A stretch of 51,830 nucleotides of DNA, taken from assembly GCF_010820565.1 (NCBI RefSeq), contig NZ_JAAIJQ010000040.1, positions 1-51,830 on the forward strand. The letters run 5' to 3'. Origin of the DNA: Thiorhodococcus minor. GTDB lineage: Bacteria > Pseudomonadota > Gammaproteobacteria > Chromatiales > Chromatiaceae. This document shows, piece by piece, positions 8,820-18,212 of the stretch (its first letter is position 1; each line of letters begins with the position of its first letter). The notes below the pieces were generated by a model, which saw only the letters and a list, made by a program, of their open reading frames with translations, searched no databases and was not told the DNA's origin. A program made the position numbers and the translations under genes.

Positions 8820-9876
8820 CATAAGTGGCGAGCTGGCTCGCATCCTGTTGGGAAAAGTGCATGTTATCGATGGCGTGTGAGATCCGACAGGCAGTGGTTG
8901 AGATATCGGCGAGGGATATTGGAACTCCGATAAGCCAACGACTCGCGTCTGGATCGGCGTTGGCCGAGGCTTCACCGCAGATGACGGGTAATCCACAGGC
9001 CATCGCCTCCTGAATTACGAGCGGGTAGCCTTCACCAACGCTTGGGAGCAGCAGGAGATTGGCGGCACAATACAGTTCTGCGAGCGACCTGCCGGTTCGA
9101 TTGCGCACGACGCGAACGTTGTGAAGTCTCCATGTTTCGGGTTCGATCACACCCGATCCGGCCAATATGAACTCGAGGTCGGATCTTTGTCGGGCGAGCC
9201 TCTCAATGATTTCGAGGCCCTTCTTGGTCACAAAGCGCCCAACAAAGAGGACGAGTCTCCGATCCTCGTTGACGCCGAGCGATGTGCGGATGTCGTCTCT
9301 CTCAGCGCGGCGTTTGCGATTGAAGACAGCCGTGTCGACGCCATTGTAGATGACCCTGCTTGGATGTCGGGTTTTTACTCCAGAGAACGCCTCTTGAGTC
9401 GTTGCGCTGATATACACGACCCTGTCTACTGCGCGCAGCATGTTGTGGGTGACCAAGCGGTTCGCTAGCGCGATGAGCGTGCGTAGAAATTGGCTCGGAA
9501 AGAGAATATCACCGATGTGTTGAATCAACAGGACCGGCTTCCGCATCCATTTTGCGGCAACGAGCGTTACGATGGAGGTGACGTAGAGGGCATCGTGAAT
9601 CACGATCTGATCCACATCTCGGACGGCTCTCAGCAAGCGCCGTAAGCCAGTCAGGCTAGGAATGGGCATCGGTAATCCAGACGCTTTTTCCAACGGGTCG
9701 AAGTAGGGGAGGGAGATTCGGGTGACGCCGTTTGTCGGGGGTGTTTGATCGCGAGAGGCTGCGGCCCAGATCGAGGCGTGTCCGAGTGCGTGAAACTCCT
9801 CCGAGAGGTGAGCGGCGACTCGTTCGATGCCCCCGCCGTGGTCATCAAAGAAGTGGGAGACTGTCAGGATCCGCAT
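8755..9876 (-). CDS. GT4 family glycosyltransferase
   Basis: About 373 residues, GT-B fold. The N-terminus MRILTVSHFFDDHGGGIERVA contains the usual glycine-rich acceptor loop. LVLFVGRFVTKKGLEIIERL begins the donor domain, and GEGYPLVIQEAMACGLPVI is the GT4 catalytic region with E-x7-E. I chose the ATG at 9876; another ATG three codons earlier (9885) is possible. It is the last gene of the minus-strand set and converges with the preceding GT2, with a 65-bp tail overlap. Role: one glycosyl transfer step in envelope glycan synthesis, inferred from family and context. Confidence 0.87.
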   Translation of the reverse strand: MRILTVSHFFDDHGGGIERVAAHLSEEFHALGHASIWAAASRDQTPPTNGVTRISLPYFDPLEKASGLPMPIPSLTGLRRLLRAVRDVDQIVIHDALYVTSIVTLVAAKWMRKPVLLIQHIGDILFPSQFLRTLIALANRLVTHNMLRAVDRVVYISATTQEAFSGVKTRHPSRVIYNGVDTAVFNRKRRAERDDIRTSLGVNEDRRLVLFVGRFVTKKGLEIIERLARQRSDLEFILAGSGVIEPETWRLHNVRVVRNRTGRSLAELYCAANLLLLPSVGEGYPLVIQEAMACGLPVICGEASANADPDASRWLIGVPISLADISTTACRISHAIDNMHFSQQDASQLATYARERYQWSSTAHQILAEIHDR

Positions 9877-10026
9877 TGCAGGCATTTGGTGCGTGACGGG
9901 GTGTTTGGCTATGGTCCGAACTTTCGGGAGGAACGCTGCGCTACCTTGGGGGAGGCGCGATCTCTCGGGGGCTTCGAGGCCTGTGGAAAACGGTCGATAG
10001 AAGGCGCGCGTGAAATTTGCGGATAT

Positions 10027-11397
10027 CTAGGACTCGAGTGCTCTCCCGTCTTGGCGGTGCTTGTGGCTGTTTGAAATGGCCATCAAGTCGGCAGGATGTG
10101 CGCGGTTTCCGGCAATGATAGACAGCAAGAAGCCTCCGAAGAAGGATTGCAGCCCGAGTACCCCGAGGGTGGAGGCAGCTGTGATGGGGCGGATAGCGGA
10201 CAATTCGCCGTAGCCCTGGTCGGCCCACTGCGTTAAGACACTCATGAAAATCATGCAACCGGTCAGGATGAGGATCGAGGCGGCGACGATGAAATGCTCT
10301 AGGCGCGCGGTCATGAGCACTCTTCGAACGCCAGACGTGATGCGACGATAGCCCTCCCGGACACCATGAATGGTCGCGGCAAAGCCAAACAAGGCGGTTT
10401 GAAAGGCCACGATCAAGAAGGCCGAGGCAAGGATCATCCAGTGGTCACCGAACGGGAGGCCGACAATGGTAATCATGCTGCCGTCGGGTTTCAGGAGCAA
10501 CGGAGTGATGATGAGAACCGCGAGGAGGGAAAAGAGAATGGATGGCCCGAAGAAGAGCCAGAGCGGCGACAGCATCAGCATGTAACGTAAGTGCCGCCAG
10601 CCGTCACGCCATGGTCGAAGGTGGGGTTTTCGGCCGCGCTGGTCGGGCGATAGAGTGACTGGCGTTTCGGCGTAACGGCAGTCGAGCAAGGATGCCTTGA
10701 GCACCATCTCGGTGGCGAACTCCATCCCGTCCGCGTCGAGTCGCAGCCGTTCGAAGGTCGTCTTGGTGAGTGCGCGCAGTCCGCAGTGGGCATCGCTCAC
10801 AGGCAGCCGATAGAAGAGTCGAAAGATACCGGAGAGCAGCGGATTGCCCAGGTGGCGATTCAAGACGGGCATCGCCTTGGGCTTGATCTCGCCGCGAAAG
10901 CGGGAGCCCATGCAGAGATCTGCTCCGGCCATGAGCCGCTCGACCATGGGAACGGCCTCGGTGAAGTCGTAGGAGCAGTCGCTGTCTCCCATGACGAGAT
11001 AGGTGCCGCGCGCCGCTGACATTCCTCCGCGCAATGCCGCCCCATAGCCGCGCTGTTCGATGGTAATGACGCGTGCCCCGCGCTGTTTAGCGATCCTCTG
11101 GCTACCATCCGTACTGCCGTTGTCCGCGACGATGATCTCGCCGGACAGCCCGCTTTTCGTCGAAAGCGCATCGAGCGCCTGCGCCGCGCGCTCAATGCAC
11201 CAAGGAAGCGTCGCGGCTTCGTTCAGGCACGGCATGATGATGGAGACGTCGATGCCAGCATGACGCTTCGCGGTGGGGCGCGTTTGTGGCTTGGCTGGCA
11301 GATCTATGGGGACACCTATTTTGACGAAAGTATGGCCTGAGCAGGAAGCCCTGGAATCCCTCGGCGTAAGTCCCGTTAGGGTTTCGTTGGAGGCCAT
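10027..11397 (-). CDS. Membrane-anchored GT2 (DPM1/GtrB-like)
   Basis: A DPM1-like GT2 domain comes first, with VSIIMPCLNEAATLPWCIERA, IIVADNGSTDGSQRIA, YLVMGDSDCSYDF and the later MGSRFRGEIKPKAMP. It is followed by about four to five transmembrane segments (WLFFGPSILFSLLAVLI onward). Such enzymes usually transfer a sugar from a nucleotide donor to polyprenyl phosphate, making the donor for periplasmic GT-C enzymes. That fits the two GT-C-like proteins encoded directly upstream. The open frame extends to 11535, but the extra 46 residues look non-homologous, so I use the ATG at 11397. Confidence 0.82.
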   Translation of the reverse strand: MASNETLTGLTPRDSRASCSGHTFVKIGVPIDLPAKPQTRPTAKRHAGIDVSIIMPCLNEAATLPWCIERAAQALDALSTKSGLSGEIIVADNGSTDGSQRIAKQRGARVITIEQRGYGAALRGGMSAARGTYLVMGDSDCSYDFTEAVPMVERLMAGADLCMGSRFRGEIKPKAMPVLNRHLGNPLLSGIFRLFYRLPVSDAHCGLRALTKTTFERLRLDADGMEFATEMVLKASLLDCRYAETPVTLSPDQRGRKPHLRPWRDGWRHLRYMLMLSPLWLFFGPSILFSLLAVLIITPLLLKPDGSMITIVGLPFGDHWMILASAFLIVAFQTALFGFAATIHGVREGYRRITSGVRRVLMTARLEHFIVAASILILTGCMIFMSVLTQWADQGYGELSAIRPITAASTLGVLGLQSFFGGFLLSIIAGNRAHPADLMAISNSHKHRQDGRALES

Positions 11398-11714
11398 CGC
11401 GTCAGTCCAAACTTCCGCTAGGCGCTGGGATCGCGTTTGTGCGATACCGAGGATTCCCCGCCCTATGCGAGCTTTGTGGGGCTTGCTCGGCGCAAGATGG
11501 AGGTGAAGTGTCGATCGGATTCCGGCGGCCATCAATGGCTCCGAGCCGAGAAAGGCACAGAAGGAGGGTTAGTGGGGTTTGACCTTCGAGCGAGCCGACT
11601 TCGACGCAAGACTCTGCGGTGGAGAGAAAGCGCTTTGACGCCATCATCGAATGGTCCACTGGTGCTGCGGATGGCGCATTCAATGTTCTCGGCATCGTCG
11701 CAACTCTTTGCTAC
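11398..11714 (-). other. Intergenic region, nothing recognised
   Basis: About 320 bp between the membrane GT2 and the large membrane protein. Part stays open in the GT2 frame but lacks family features. No repeat copy, terminator or promoter was identified with confidence. Confidence 0.4.
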
Positions 11715-13538
11715 TTATGGGCGGAGACAGGAGATCGCCTCGCAATCGGGGGGCGCCGAGTCTGCGATCCCCGTTACTGAATCACACCCCGCTTGTGCGA
11801 GCTGCGCTCGCAGCGTCATGGGTGTTTGTGCTCCTGTGTGCTGTGGCTCGGGCATCTGGCGCAATCCGAAACGTGCAACGGAAGGATAGTCGATGAGTAC
11901 CCAACGTGAGTCGGCGCAGACTGCCTCGAGAGATTCGCGCTGGATGCGTTGCGCGACAAGAATCCTCGGATGATTTCGCAAGAACGGATCATTACGGACA
12001 AGGTCTACCCCGAACCAGATATCACTGGCGTCGATGACTACGATGTCTTCCGAGCGGCCTTGAATGGCGCGGTCGGCCGTGGCGAAGGGTCGGACGAAGG
12101 TCTCGGTCTGCCAAGCACGCAGAGGGACGGCGACGAGCAAGGTGGCTAGCGCGAGGACGGCTCCGGCGTTCTTGAAGGAAATTCGGTCACGATCAGGCAT
12201 TGTGTCTCGCAGACGCAGCCAGCCCCAGGCGCCGATCAATGCCAAGGAGCCAAGGTGCACATGGAGATAACGGTAGCCCCAGCCGTGCCCCTGTAACGGC
12301 ATGAGTATGACATGCGCGAGGACTGTTAAGACGAGGCTCCAGGAGAGCATTCGGATGAGATGGGGCGCACGTCCCAGCCCGAGCCACCCGACGACAGCGA
12401 GCAATACTGTCAAGGGATTCTGCCAGGCAACGAAGCGAGCTAGATTGAAAAGGATAGCGATTGTTTCTCCGGCATTGGGGCCGTCAGCCAGTGTGAAGAC
12501 TTGGCGAAACAGGCTTGAGCCACTGGCGGATACGGTGTTCAAAGTGTCTGATAAGCCGAAGGAATCGCCCTGGGCTAAGAAGGTCGCGAGATCTCGCCAG
12601 TAGATCCAGAGTAACAGCACCGCCGCGTACCAGGCGGCATAGCCAGCCGCGAGCCTCCAGCGTTTCTGCCAGAGTAGCGACGTCATGAAGGGTGCGATGA
12701 AAAGGGGGTGGACGTAGATCTGGTGAAGCCCACACGCGAGCAGACCGACCAGGCCAGCGAGAAGGTGCTTGTTACGGGTGTCGGCGAGAAAGAGCCATAA
12801 CCAGAGCAAGTTGAGGAAGAGGTGTCCGGTCATGGCGTAGGGCGTCATGGCCGTGATGAGAAGCTGCGGGGAGGTGGCGACGAATAGAGCTGTAAAGCCG
12901 GGTGCAGTCGACTCCTGCGGCCAGGTGCGGCGCGCGATGGCTGCGGTCAGGGCGACCGAGCCGCCGGCGAGGAGCGCGTTCGACCAGGGTCCGAGGTGAG
13001 CTAGATCGAAGAGGGCGTAGATACCGGCCGACAACGGACGATAAGCCGGACTCCAGAATCCGTTGACGAAATCGTAGTACATGAAGATCGGTTGGAGTGC
13101 GCGAGCCAGGGTGCTCCATCCCTCTGGAATCGGCGCGATGAGGTGGCCGGCAAGGAAGACTTTCGCTTGCCAGACGAGGAGGAACTCATCGAGCGAGAGG
13201 GCAAATCGGTGATAGACCCAGTCGACACCGATCGCTGCGATGAGGGACACCGCGATCGCGAGCAGCGTCACCGGATGCTGGCGTGCTGTGGCCCATGATC
13301 GGAACTTGTCCAGCCGTTCGACCAAGCGCCCAACGCGGAGTAAGGGAGTAAGCGCAAGACCAAGCGAGCCGGCAATGATCAGCCATGCCGGGTCCTGCTC
13401 GATGACCAGCCACAGATTGACGAGTCCCGGATACTTCAGAAGGGTGTTTTCCGGGACCTGCGCAGCGATGAAGAGGATGAAGGCCGCACAGATCAAGAGG
13501 GCTAGAGAAAAGTTGGCGCTCAACCGTTGCCATTTCAT
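11715..13538 (-). CDS. Multi-pass membrane protein, GT-C-like
   Basis: A 607-residue protein with a long series of hydrophobic segments (about ten or more) and a soluble C-terminal domain of roughly 120 residues. The first periplasmic loop has acidic residues in RFALSLDEFLLVWQAKVFLAGHL, the position where GT-C glycosyltransferases carry catalytic acids. The fold is similar to ArnT/PMT or YfhO-type proteins, though I recognise no specific family. It would use a polyprenyl-phosphate sugar on the periplasmic side, possibly made by the neighbouring GT2. The assignment to GT-C is inference from topology and context. Confidence 0.6.
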   Translation of the reverse strand: MKWQRLSANFSLALLICAAFILFIAAQVPENTLLKYPGLVNLWLVIEQDPAWLIIAGSLGLALTPLLRVGRLVERLDKFRSWATARQHPVTLLAIAVSLIAAIGVDWVYHRFALSLDEFLLVWQAKVFLAGHLIAPIPEGWSTLARALQPIFMYYDFVNGFWSPAYRPLSAGIYALFDLAHLGPWSNALLAGGSVALTAAIARRTWPQESTAPGFTALFVATSPQLLITAMTPYAMTGHLFLNLLWLWLFLADTRNKHLLAGLVGLLACGLHQIYVHPLFIAPFMTSLLWQKRWRLAAGYAAWYAAVLLLWIYWRDLATFLAQGDSFGLSDTLNTVSASGSSLFRQVFTLADGPNAGETIAILFNLARFVAWQNPLTVLLAVVGWLGLGRAPHLIRMLSWSLVLTVLAHVILMPLQGHGWGYRYLHVHLGSLALIGAWGWLRLRDTMPDRDRISFKNAGAVLALATLLVAVPLRAWQTETFVRPFATADRAIQGRSEDIVVIDASDIWFGVDLVRNDPFLRNHPRILVAQRIQRESLEAVCADSRWVLIDYPSVARFGLRQMPEPQHTGAQTPMTLRAQLAQAGCDSVTGIADSAPPDCEAISCLRP

Positions 13539-13628
13539 GATTCAGTGTTCGTTTGGTCAATTGTCGGACTGCACCGACCGTTTCGCGAACGAAAGAGCCC
13601 TAGCGCGTGGCACGCTGCTAGAGCGATC

Positions 13629-15470
13629 CTACCGACCTTGCGAGTGCTGCAAGCGCGCGATATTGATGCGGTAGAAACGAGTCCTGTCTTCCGCGTTCGG
13701 CAGGCGGATCTCGGTCAACCAGGGCGCCACATCGCCGGACTCCAGCCGATCGTAGAAAGTAGGTAGGCTTGAATCTGCTCCAGCAGTCTCAAATCGCGAC
13801 TTACCGCCGCAGATATAGACGAGATCGACTCCCAAAGACGCGGCTGTTCGGCGGGCTTGCGCTTCGTCACCGCTGAAGATCTCGCGAATCGCTTTCAGCC
13901 CTACTGAATTCCGGTGGTAAGGCGCAGCGATCACCTGATGCGGCGTGAACAGCAGCAGGGCTGGGCCAATGTTGACGTGACTGGCGATGAGTAGGGGTGT
14001 GGACTCACTGAATGGTGGACTGTTGAGCAGCTGCACCGCGCTGGCTAGATCGCAGCGATGCGGACCTTCGTCGGCAGTTTGGTCCGTCATCGCCGCTACC
14101 GCGAGGAAGGACACGAACGGAAGGGCGGGTACGGCGAGTAGGGCAGCGAGCCTGAGGAAAAAACGGTCCACCAAATAGCGAATCGATTGCGCCCGTTTCC
14201 AGACTTGAGCTAACCACCAGCAGACGGCGATTCCTGAGTAGGCGTTGGCTAGTGATCCCATGCGGATCTGCCAGAAGAGCATGGCACTGCTGCCCAAGAT
14301 GAGGGTGAGTAGGCTGAGCCAGAGAAGGTGTTTGTCCGGATCCCCGCGCGATATCCGCGACAGTGCTATTCCCAAAGCGATGACGGGTAGTGCGGAGACA
14401 AATGCCGCCCGGGCGGGCGCGTTGCTGATCACCCAAGCTAGCGGCCTCGATTCGCTGATCAGACTCACGAGCCTGACGGTTTCGGGCGACAGCGGCCCGT
14501 ATGGTCCTGCCAAGCAATTCGGATAAACGGTAAGGAGCAAAGCGACTAGGGCTGCGCCGATCAGCCCGGCGCAGGAGAGGCGGGGCAGTATGCCGTGGAA
14601 CGCAAGTCGTCGATCCAGGGTGGCGAGGCTGACTGAAAAGATGAGGAGCGCCAATGCCAGGCCTAGGCTGACAAGCGAGAAGGTGTCGCAGTCCCGAGAG
14701 GCCCAGTTGGACGGCGGAATCGCCAACGGATACAGAAGGAATGAGGTCAGGGTCACTGCACCTGCGTAAATCAGCAGATTGCGGGCGGCCTTCTGGTGGC
14801 CAACGAGCCAATGCAGCGAAAGCGCAGCGCTAACGAAGAACACGATGGGTACGGCTTCCGTCCCCACCCAAAGTCCCATTGCCCCGGCGGCGCCGGCTGC
14901 AGCCAGGACTCTGTCGGCTATCCGCCCATTGGCTGCGCGTAGCACCGCGCCCGCGCCGATCATGGCAAAGATGAGATGCCAGCCATGGTGGTCGACAGCG
15001 CCAGGCTGGAAGCTGAGCTGGGGCAAGAACAAGGTGATGCAGACAAGTCCTGCGACTGGCAGTCGACGTCGCTCGATCAGCGGTGCGGCCGCCCAGACGA
15101 AGGCGGCGAAAAAGAGCAAGCCCAAGACTGGCGGGACGACCAATGTCGCCAATCGGACGGCTTCCTCGCGCCCGACGAGCGGCTCCGCGACCACGAGTAC
15201 GGCGAGGAGCGGCAAATCGGGTAGGCGCGACCAATGCATTACCACACCATCAGGCGGGGCTAGGCGCCGCTGCGTCAGGTCGTACCAGCCGGCGCCGTCC
15301 CTCAAATCCAGCACCTGCACCATACGCATGGCGTCATCCGTGCTGAGGAACGCGAACGGGTCCTCGGCCTGCTTTCGATAGCCATGTGCCAGAGAGATTG
15401 CGGCAAACAGGAGCGCAATCAGGGTCAGCATCAGCCAAGGTAGCCGGCGGCCTTCCGTGCTGGGTGTCAT
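13629..15470 (-). CDS. Large membrane protein with STT3-like motifs (GT-C)
   Basis: A 613-residue multi-pass protein. After the first transmembrane helix comes FLSTDDAMRMVQVLDLRDGAGWYD (residues 41-64), with the acidic pair D45-D46 where STT3/AglB oligosaccharyltransferases have their first DxD-type motif. The WYD and the MHWSRLPDLPLL that follow are also reminiscent of that family. PGAVDHHGWHL (D160-H162) resembles the second STT3 motif. A soluble C-terminal domain follows the membrane part, but I see no WWDYG signature, so true oligosaccharyltransferase activity is doubtful. The likely role is periplasmic glycosyl transfer. It lies 90 bp upstream of the previous membrane gene on the same strand. 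Confidence 0.6.
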   Translation of the reverse strand: MTPSTEGRRLPWLMLTLIALLFAAISLAHGYRKQAEDPFAFLSTDDAMRMVQVLDLRDGAGWYDLTQRRLAPPDGVVMHWSRLPDLPLLAVLVVAEPLVGREEAVRLATLVVPPVLGLLFFAAFVWAAAPLIERRRLPVAGLVCITLFLPQLSFQPGAVDHHGWHLIFAMIGAGAVLRAANGRIADRVLAAAGAAGAMGLWVGTEAVPIVFFVSAALSLHWLVGHQKAARNLLIYAGAVTLTSFLLYPLAIPPSNWASRDCDTFSLVSLGLALALLIFSVSLATLDRRLAFHGILPRLSCAGLIGAALVALLLTVYPNCLAGPYGPLSPETVRLVSLISESRPLAWVISNAPARAAFVSALPVIALGIALSRISRGDPDKHLLWLSLLTLILGSSAMLFWQIRMGSLANAYSGIAVCWWLAQVWKRAQSIRYLVDRFFLRLAALLAVPALPFVSFLAVAAMTDQTADEGPHRCDLASAVQLLNSPPFSESTPLLIASHVNIGPALLLFTPHQVIAAPYHRNSVGLKAIREIFSGDEAQARRTAASLGVDLVYICGGKSRFETAGADSSLPTFYDRLESGDVAPWLTEIRLPNAEDRTRFYRINIARLQHSQGR

Positions 15471-15555
15471 TTCAGCTGTCCCTATTCATGTTGCCATTGA
15501 GTATCGATGTTTGGAGAGCGGAAATGGATCTGTGCGCGATCGACCGCATGTGGCG

Positions 15556-15683
15556 GCGGTCATCGTTTCGGCCAGTCGTCTTTCGAGGGTGGGCCAGCGC
15601 AGCGCGGGCCACCAACATCGGCGCGGGATTCGGTGGACTTCGCTCTGGCTCGTCCACCCTACCGGTCAAGTGTCAATTTAGCT
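15556..15683 (-). repeat. Double-hairpin (REPIN-like) repeat, inverted copy
   Basis: Reverse orientation of the repeat at 20661-20797. Both hairpins are present, with the more diverged one at 15585-15613 and the better preserved one at 15631-15659. The outer inverted termini are recognisable (GGTCATCG on one side, GGTCAAGTGTCAA on the other). It occupies most of the 320-bp gap between the STT3-like gene and the penicillin-binding protein gene. Confidence 0.75.
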
Positions 15684-15791
15684 GTCCGGCTCATGCCTTT
15701 GCTCCGTAACAAGACTTGATAGATGAAAACGATTGGTGTGCGAGCTGCCGAGAGAAGCTCGAACCATCACGCTCAATGGCGATCAGGCGGC

Positions 15792-18212
15792 TCAATAGAC
15801 TTCCTCGATGATGGATGGCGTCAAGCTGCCCGGCGACTGGCTGTCATCGATCAATGAGCCATGGACGATCGTCTGGCTCTGCAAGGATGCGAGGTCTTCT
15901 TGTCGTACCCATTCGAGGATCCCAGTCCTGTCGTTGCCAGAGACAAGGGTCCCGTTTCTTGGGTCGATGGAGACCCTGACCATGCCATCAGGCACGGATG
16001 GCTGCGCTTCTGGAATGCCTGAGAGTGCCGGTCCCATGAAGGCGCTCCAGAGCTGCAGCGCGGATTGGCCGCCGGTCTCGCCACGGCCGAGTGGGGCAGG
16101 GGTGTCGAACCCCATCCAGGCGACGGCGGTGAGCGTGGCCTGATAGCCGCAGAACCAGGCATCGCGAACCTCGTTCGTGGTTCCGGTCTTGCCAGCCAAG
16201 TCGGCTCGGCCGAGCGCCCTGGCACGGCGACCTGTACCTGCAGCGATCACGTCTTGGAGCATGGAGTGCATCTGGTAGGCGACGGGAGGGTCAAGGATCC
16301 GTGGGGCGGCCGGGGGGCTCGCGGTATCGGGTAGCGGGCGCTGGAAAAGGTCCTTGCTGAGCCAGCAATCGCTGCATGCTCGAGGGTGCGCCTTTGGAAA
16401 CAGCCTGGTGCCATCGAGGTTCTCGATTCGCCTGATCAGGTGGGGCTTTACGCGGAACCCACCATTGGCAAAGACGGCGTAGGCGCCAGCCATTCGCAGC
16501 GGGGAGGTCGAGCCCGCGCCCAGCGCCAGTGACAGGCCTGCAGGCAGCTCGGATCGCGCGAATCCCATGCGGCTCGCCAAGGCCCGGGTCTCTTCGATCC
16601 CGACGCGACCGAGCAGGTCGATCGTCGCCAAATTGCGAGATTTCACCAACGCCGGACGCAGACGGATCGGCCCCAATGCGCGATGGTCGAAATTGCTCGG
16701 CCTCCAAGCCCTATTCTCGGCGGGGATCGCTGCGCGCGAGTCCCGGACGAGACTGGCGGGTGTCCAGCCCTGCGTCAGCGCGGTGGCGTAGATGAAGGGC
16801 TTGAAAGCGGAGCCTGTCTGCCGGCGTCCATCTGCTGCACGATTGAATTGGCTTGTCCCAAAGTCGTAGCCGCCCGCGAGCGCGAGAATGGCGCCATTCC
16901 TGGGGTCCAGGGCGACGAGCGCGGCTTCCGCGGCCGGCTTCTGCGCTAGCTCCCAGCTATCGTCCGGACCGCGACGCAGCCGCACCAGATCGCCCACGCT
17001 GAGCACTTGATCGACCCGGCGCGGCGTCGGGCCGCGACGATCCGCGCTGCGGTAGCGCCCTGCCCAGCGCATGCCGCCGAGCCCGAGGGTCGCATGTCGA
17101 CCGTCGGAGAGGGCGAGCCCTGCGCTTTGGGTGTCCGCCTTCAGGACCAATGCCGCCTCCAGCCCAGGGACCTGTGTCATGGTGGACAGTGCCTCTTCGC
17201 GAGCTGCCGCGTCATTCATGTTTCCCTGCTCGAGATGACCTTCCGGGCCGCGATAGCCATGGCGGCGGTCATAGGCGAGCAAAGCCTCTCTCACGGCCTT
17301 CTGCGCGAGATGCTGCAGCTTGCTGTCGATGGTCGTGATGACTCGATAGCCGTCTTGGTAGGCCGCATCGCCGAAGCGATCGAAAACCATGCGGCGCGCC
17401 ATCTCCGTCGGATGACCGGCCTCCAGCTCCGGAGTCGAGCTGTGCAAACGCGCCGTGTTGGGCGTCTTGATGGCGGCTTGGTAGTCAGTCCGGTCGATGA
17501 AGCCCAGCTCCGACATCCGCGATAGCACATGATTGCGGCGCGCCAAGGCGCGGTGCGCGCTGGTCACGGGGTTGGCGGTGGAGGGGGCCTTCGGGATTCC
17601 GGCCAGTGTCGCCGCCTCCGCCAAACTGAGCTCCGCGAGGGGCTTGCCGTAGTAGACCTCTGCCGCGGCCGCGACCCCATAAGCACGGTGGCCGAAGAAG
17701 ATGCGGTTCAGATAGAGGTTGAGGATCTCTTCCTTGCTGAAGTTCTGCTCCAGATGGACGGCCAGCAGCATTTCGGCAAGCTTCCGTTCTAAGGTCTTTT
17801 CGGGTCCCAGCAACAGATTGCGAGCAAGCTGCATGCTGATGGTGCTCCCGCCCTCGCGCGGCTCTCCCGATCTCAAATAGCGCCAGGCCGCGCGGGCGAG
17901 TCCGCGCGTGTCGATCCCCTGGTGCTCGAAGAAGCGGCTGTCTTCGGCGGCGAGAAAGGCCTGGATGAGCTGTTGCGGAATATCCGCGATCTCGACGGAG
18001 CTGCGCCGCTGGATGCCGAGCTCCCCCATGAGCATGCCGTCTGCGGAAAAGATCCGCAGCGGCTCGCCAAGGCTGATGTCGCGGGTGGGATCCATCCGAG
18101 CGAGCCAGCTCAGGCCAGCCGCGACGAAGATGATGGCGCAGAGGCCCGATAGAGCCGCGAGCAGGAGTAGAAGTCGCAGCACCCGCTGCAGCAGTTTGGT
18201 GCGAGCCTTCAT
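15792..18212 (-). CDS. mrcA: Class A penicillin-binding protein (PBP1A type)
   Basis: Bifunctional peptidoglycan glycosyltransferase and transpeptidase, 806 residues. There is an N-terminal membrane anchor (about 10-35). The GT51 domain has the catalytic glutamate in FLAAEDSRFFEHQGID (E90), then GGSTISMQLARNL and the region EILNLYLNRIFFG. The transpeptidase has SxxK in TGSAFKPF (S469), SxN in KSRN (526-528) and KTGT at 676-679. All catalytic motifs are intact. The start overlaps the stop of the upstream GT87 gene as ATGA, so the two are translationally coupled. That links a housekeeping wall synthase to an envelope glycan gene set. It may be an additional paralogue rather than the main PBP1A. 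Confidence 0.9.
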   Translation of the reverse strand: MKARTKLLQRVLRLLLLLAALSGLCAIIFVAAGLSWLARMDPTRDISLGEPLRIFSADGMLMGELGIQRRSSVEIADIPQQLIQAFLAAEDSRFFEHQGIDTRGLARAAWRYLRSGEPREGGSTISMQLARNLLLGPEKTLERKLAEMLLAVHLEQNFSKEEILNLYLNRIFFGHRAYGVAAAAEVYYGKPLAELSLAEAATLAGIPKAPSTANPVTSAHRALARRNHVLSRMSELGFIDRTDYQAAIKTPNTARLHSSTPELEAGHPTEMARRMVFDRFGDAAYQDGYRVITTIDSKLQHLAQKAVREALLAYDRRHGYRGPEGHLEQGNMNDAAAREEALSTMTQVPGLEAALVLKADTQSAGLALSDGRHATLGLGGMRWAGRYRSADRRGPTPRRVDQVLSVGDLVRLRRGPDDSWELAQKPAAEAALVALDPRNGAILALAGGYDFGTSQFNRAADGRRQTGSAFKPFIYATALTQGWTPASLVRDSRAAIPAENRAWRPSNFDHRALGPIRLRPALVKSRNLATIDLLGRVGIEETRALASRMGFARSELPAGLSLALGAGSTSPLRMAGAYAVFANGGFRVKPHLIRRIENLDGTRLFPKAHPRACSDCWLSKDLFQRPLPDTASPPAAPRILDPPVAYQMHSMLQDVIAAGTGRRARALGRADLAGKTGTTNEVRDAWFCGYQATLTAVAWMGFDTPAPLGRGETGGQSALQLWSAFMGPALSGIPEAQPSVPDGMVRVSIDPRNGTLVSGNDRTGILEWVRQEDLASLQSQTIVHGSLIDDSQSPGSLTPSIIEEVY

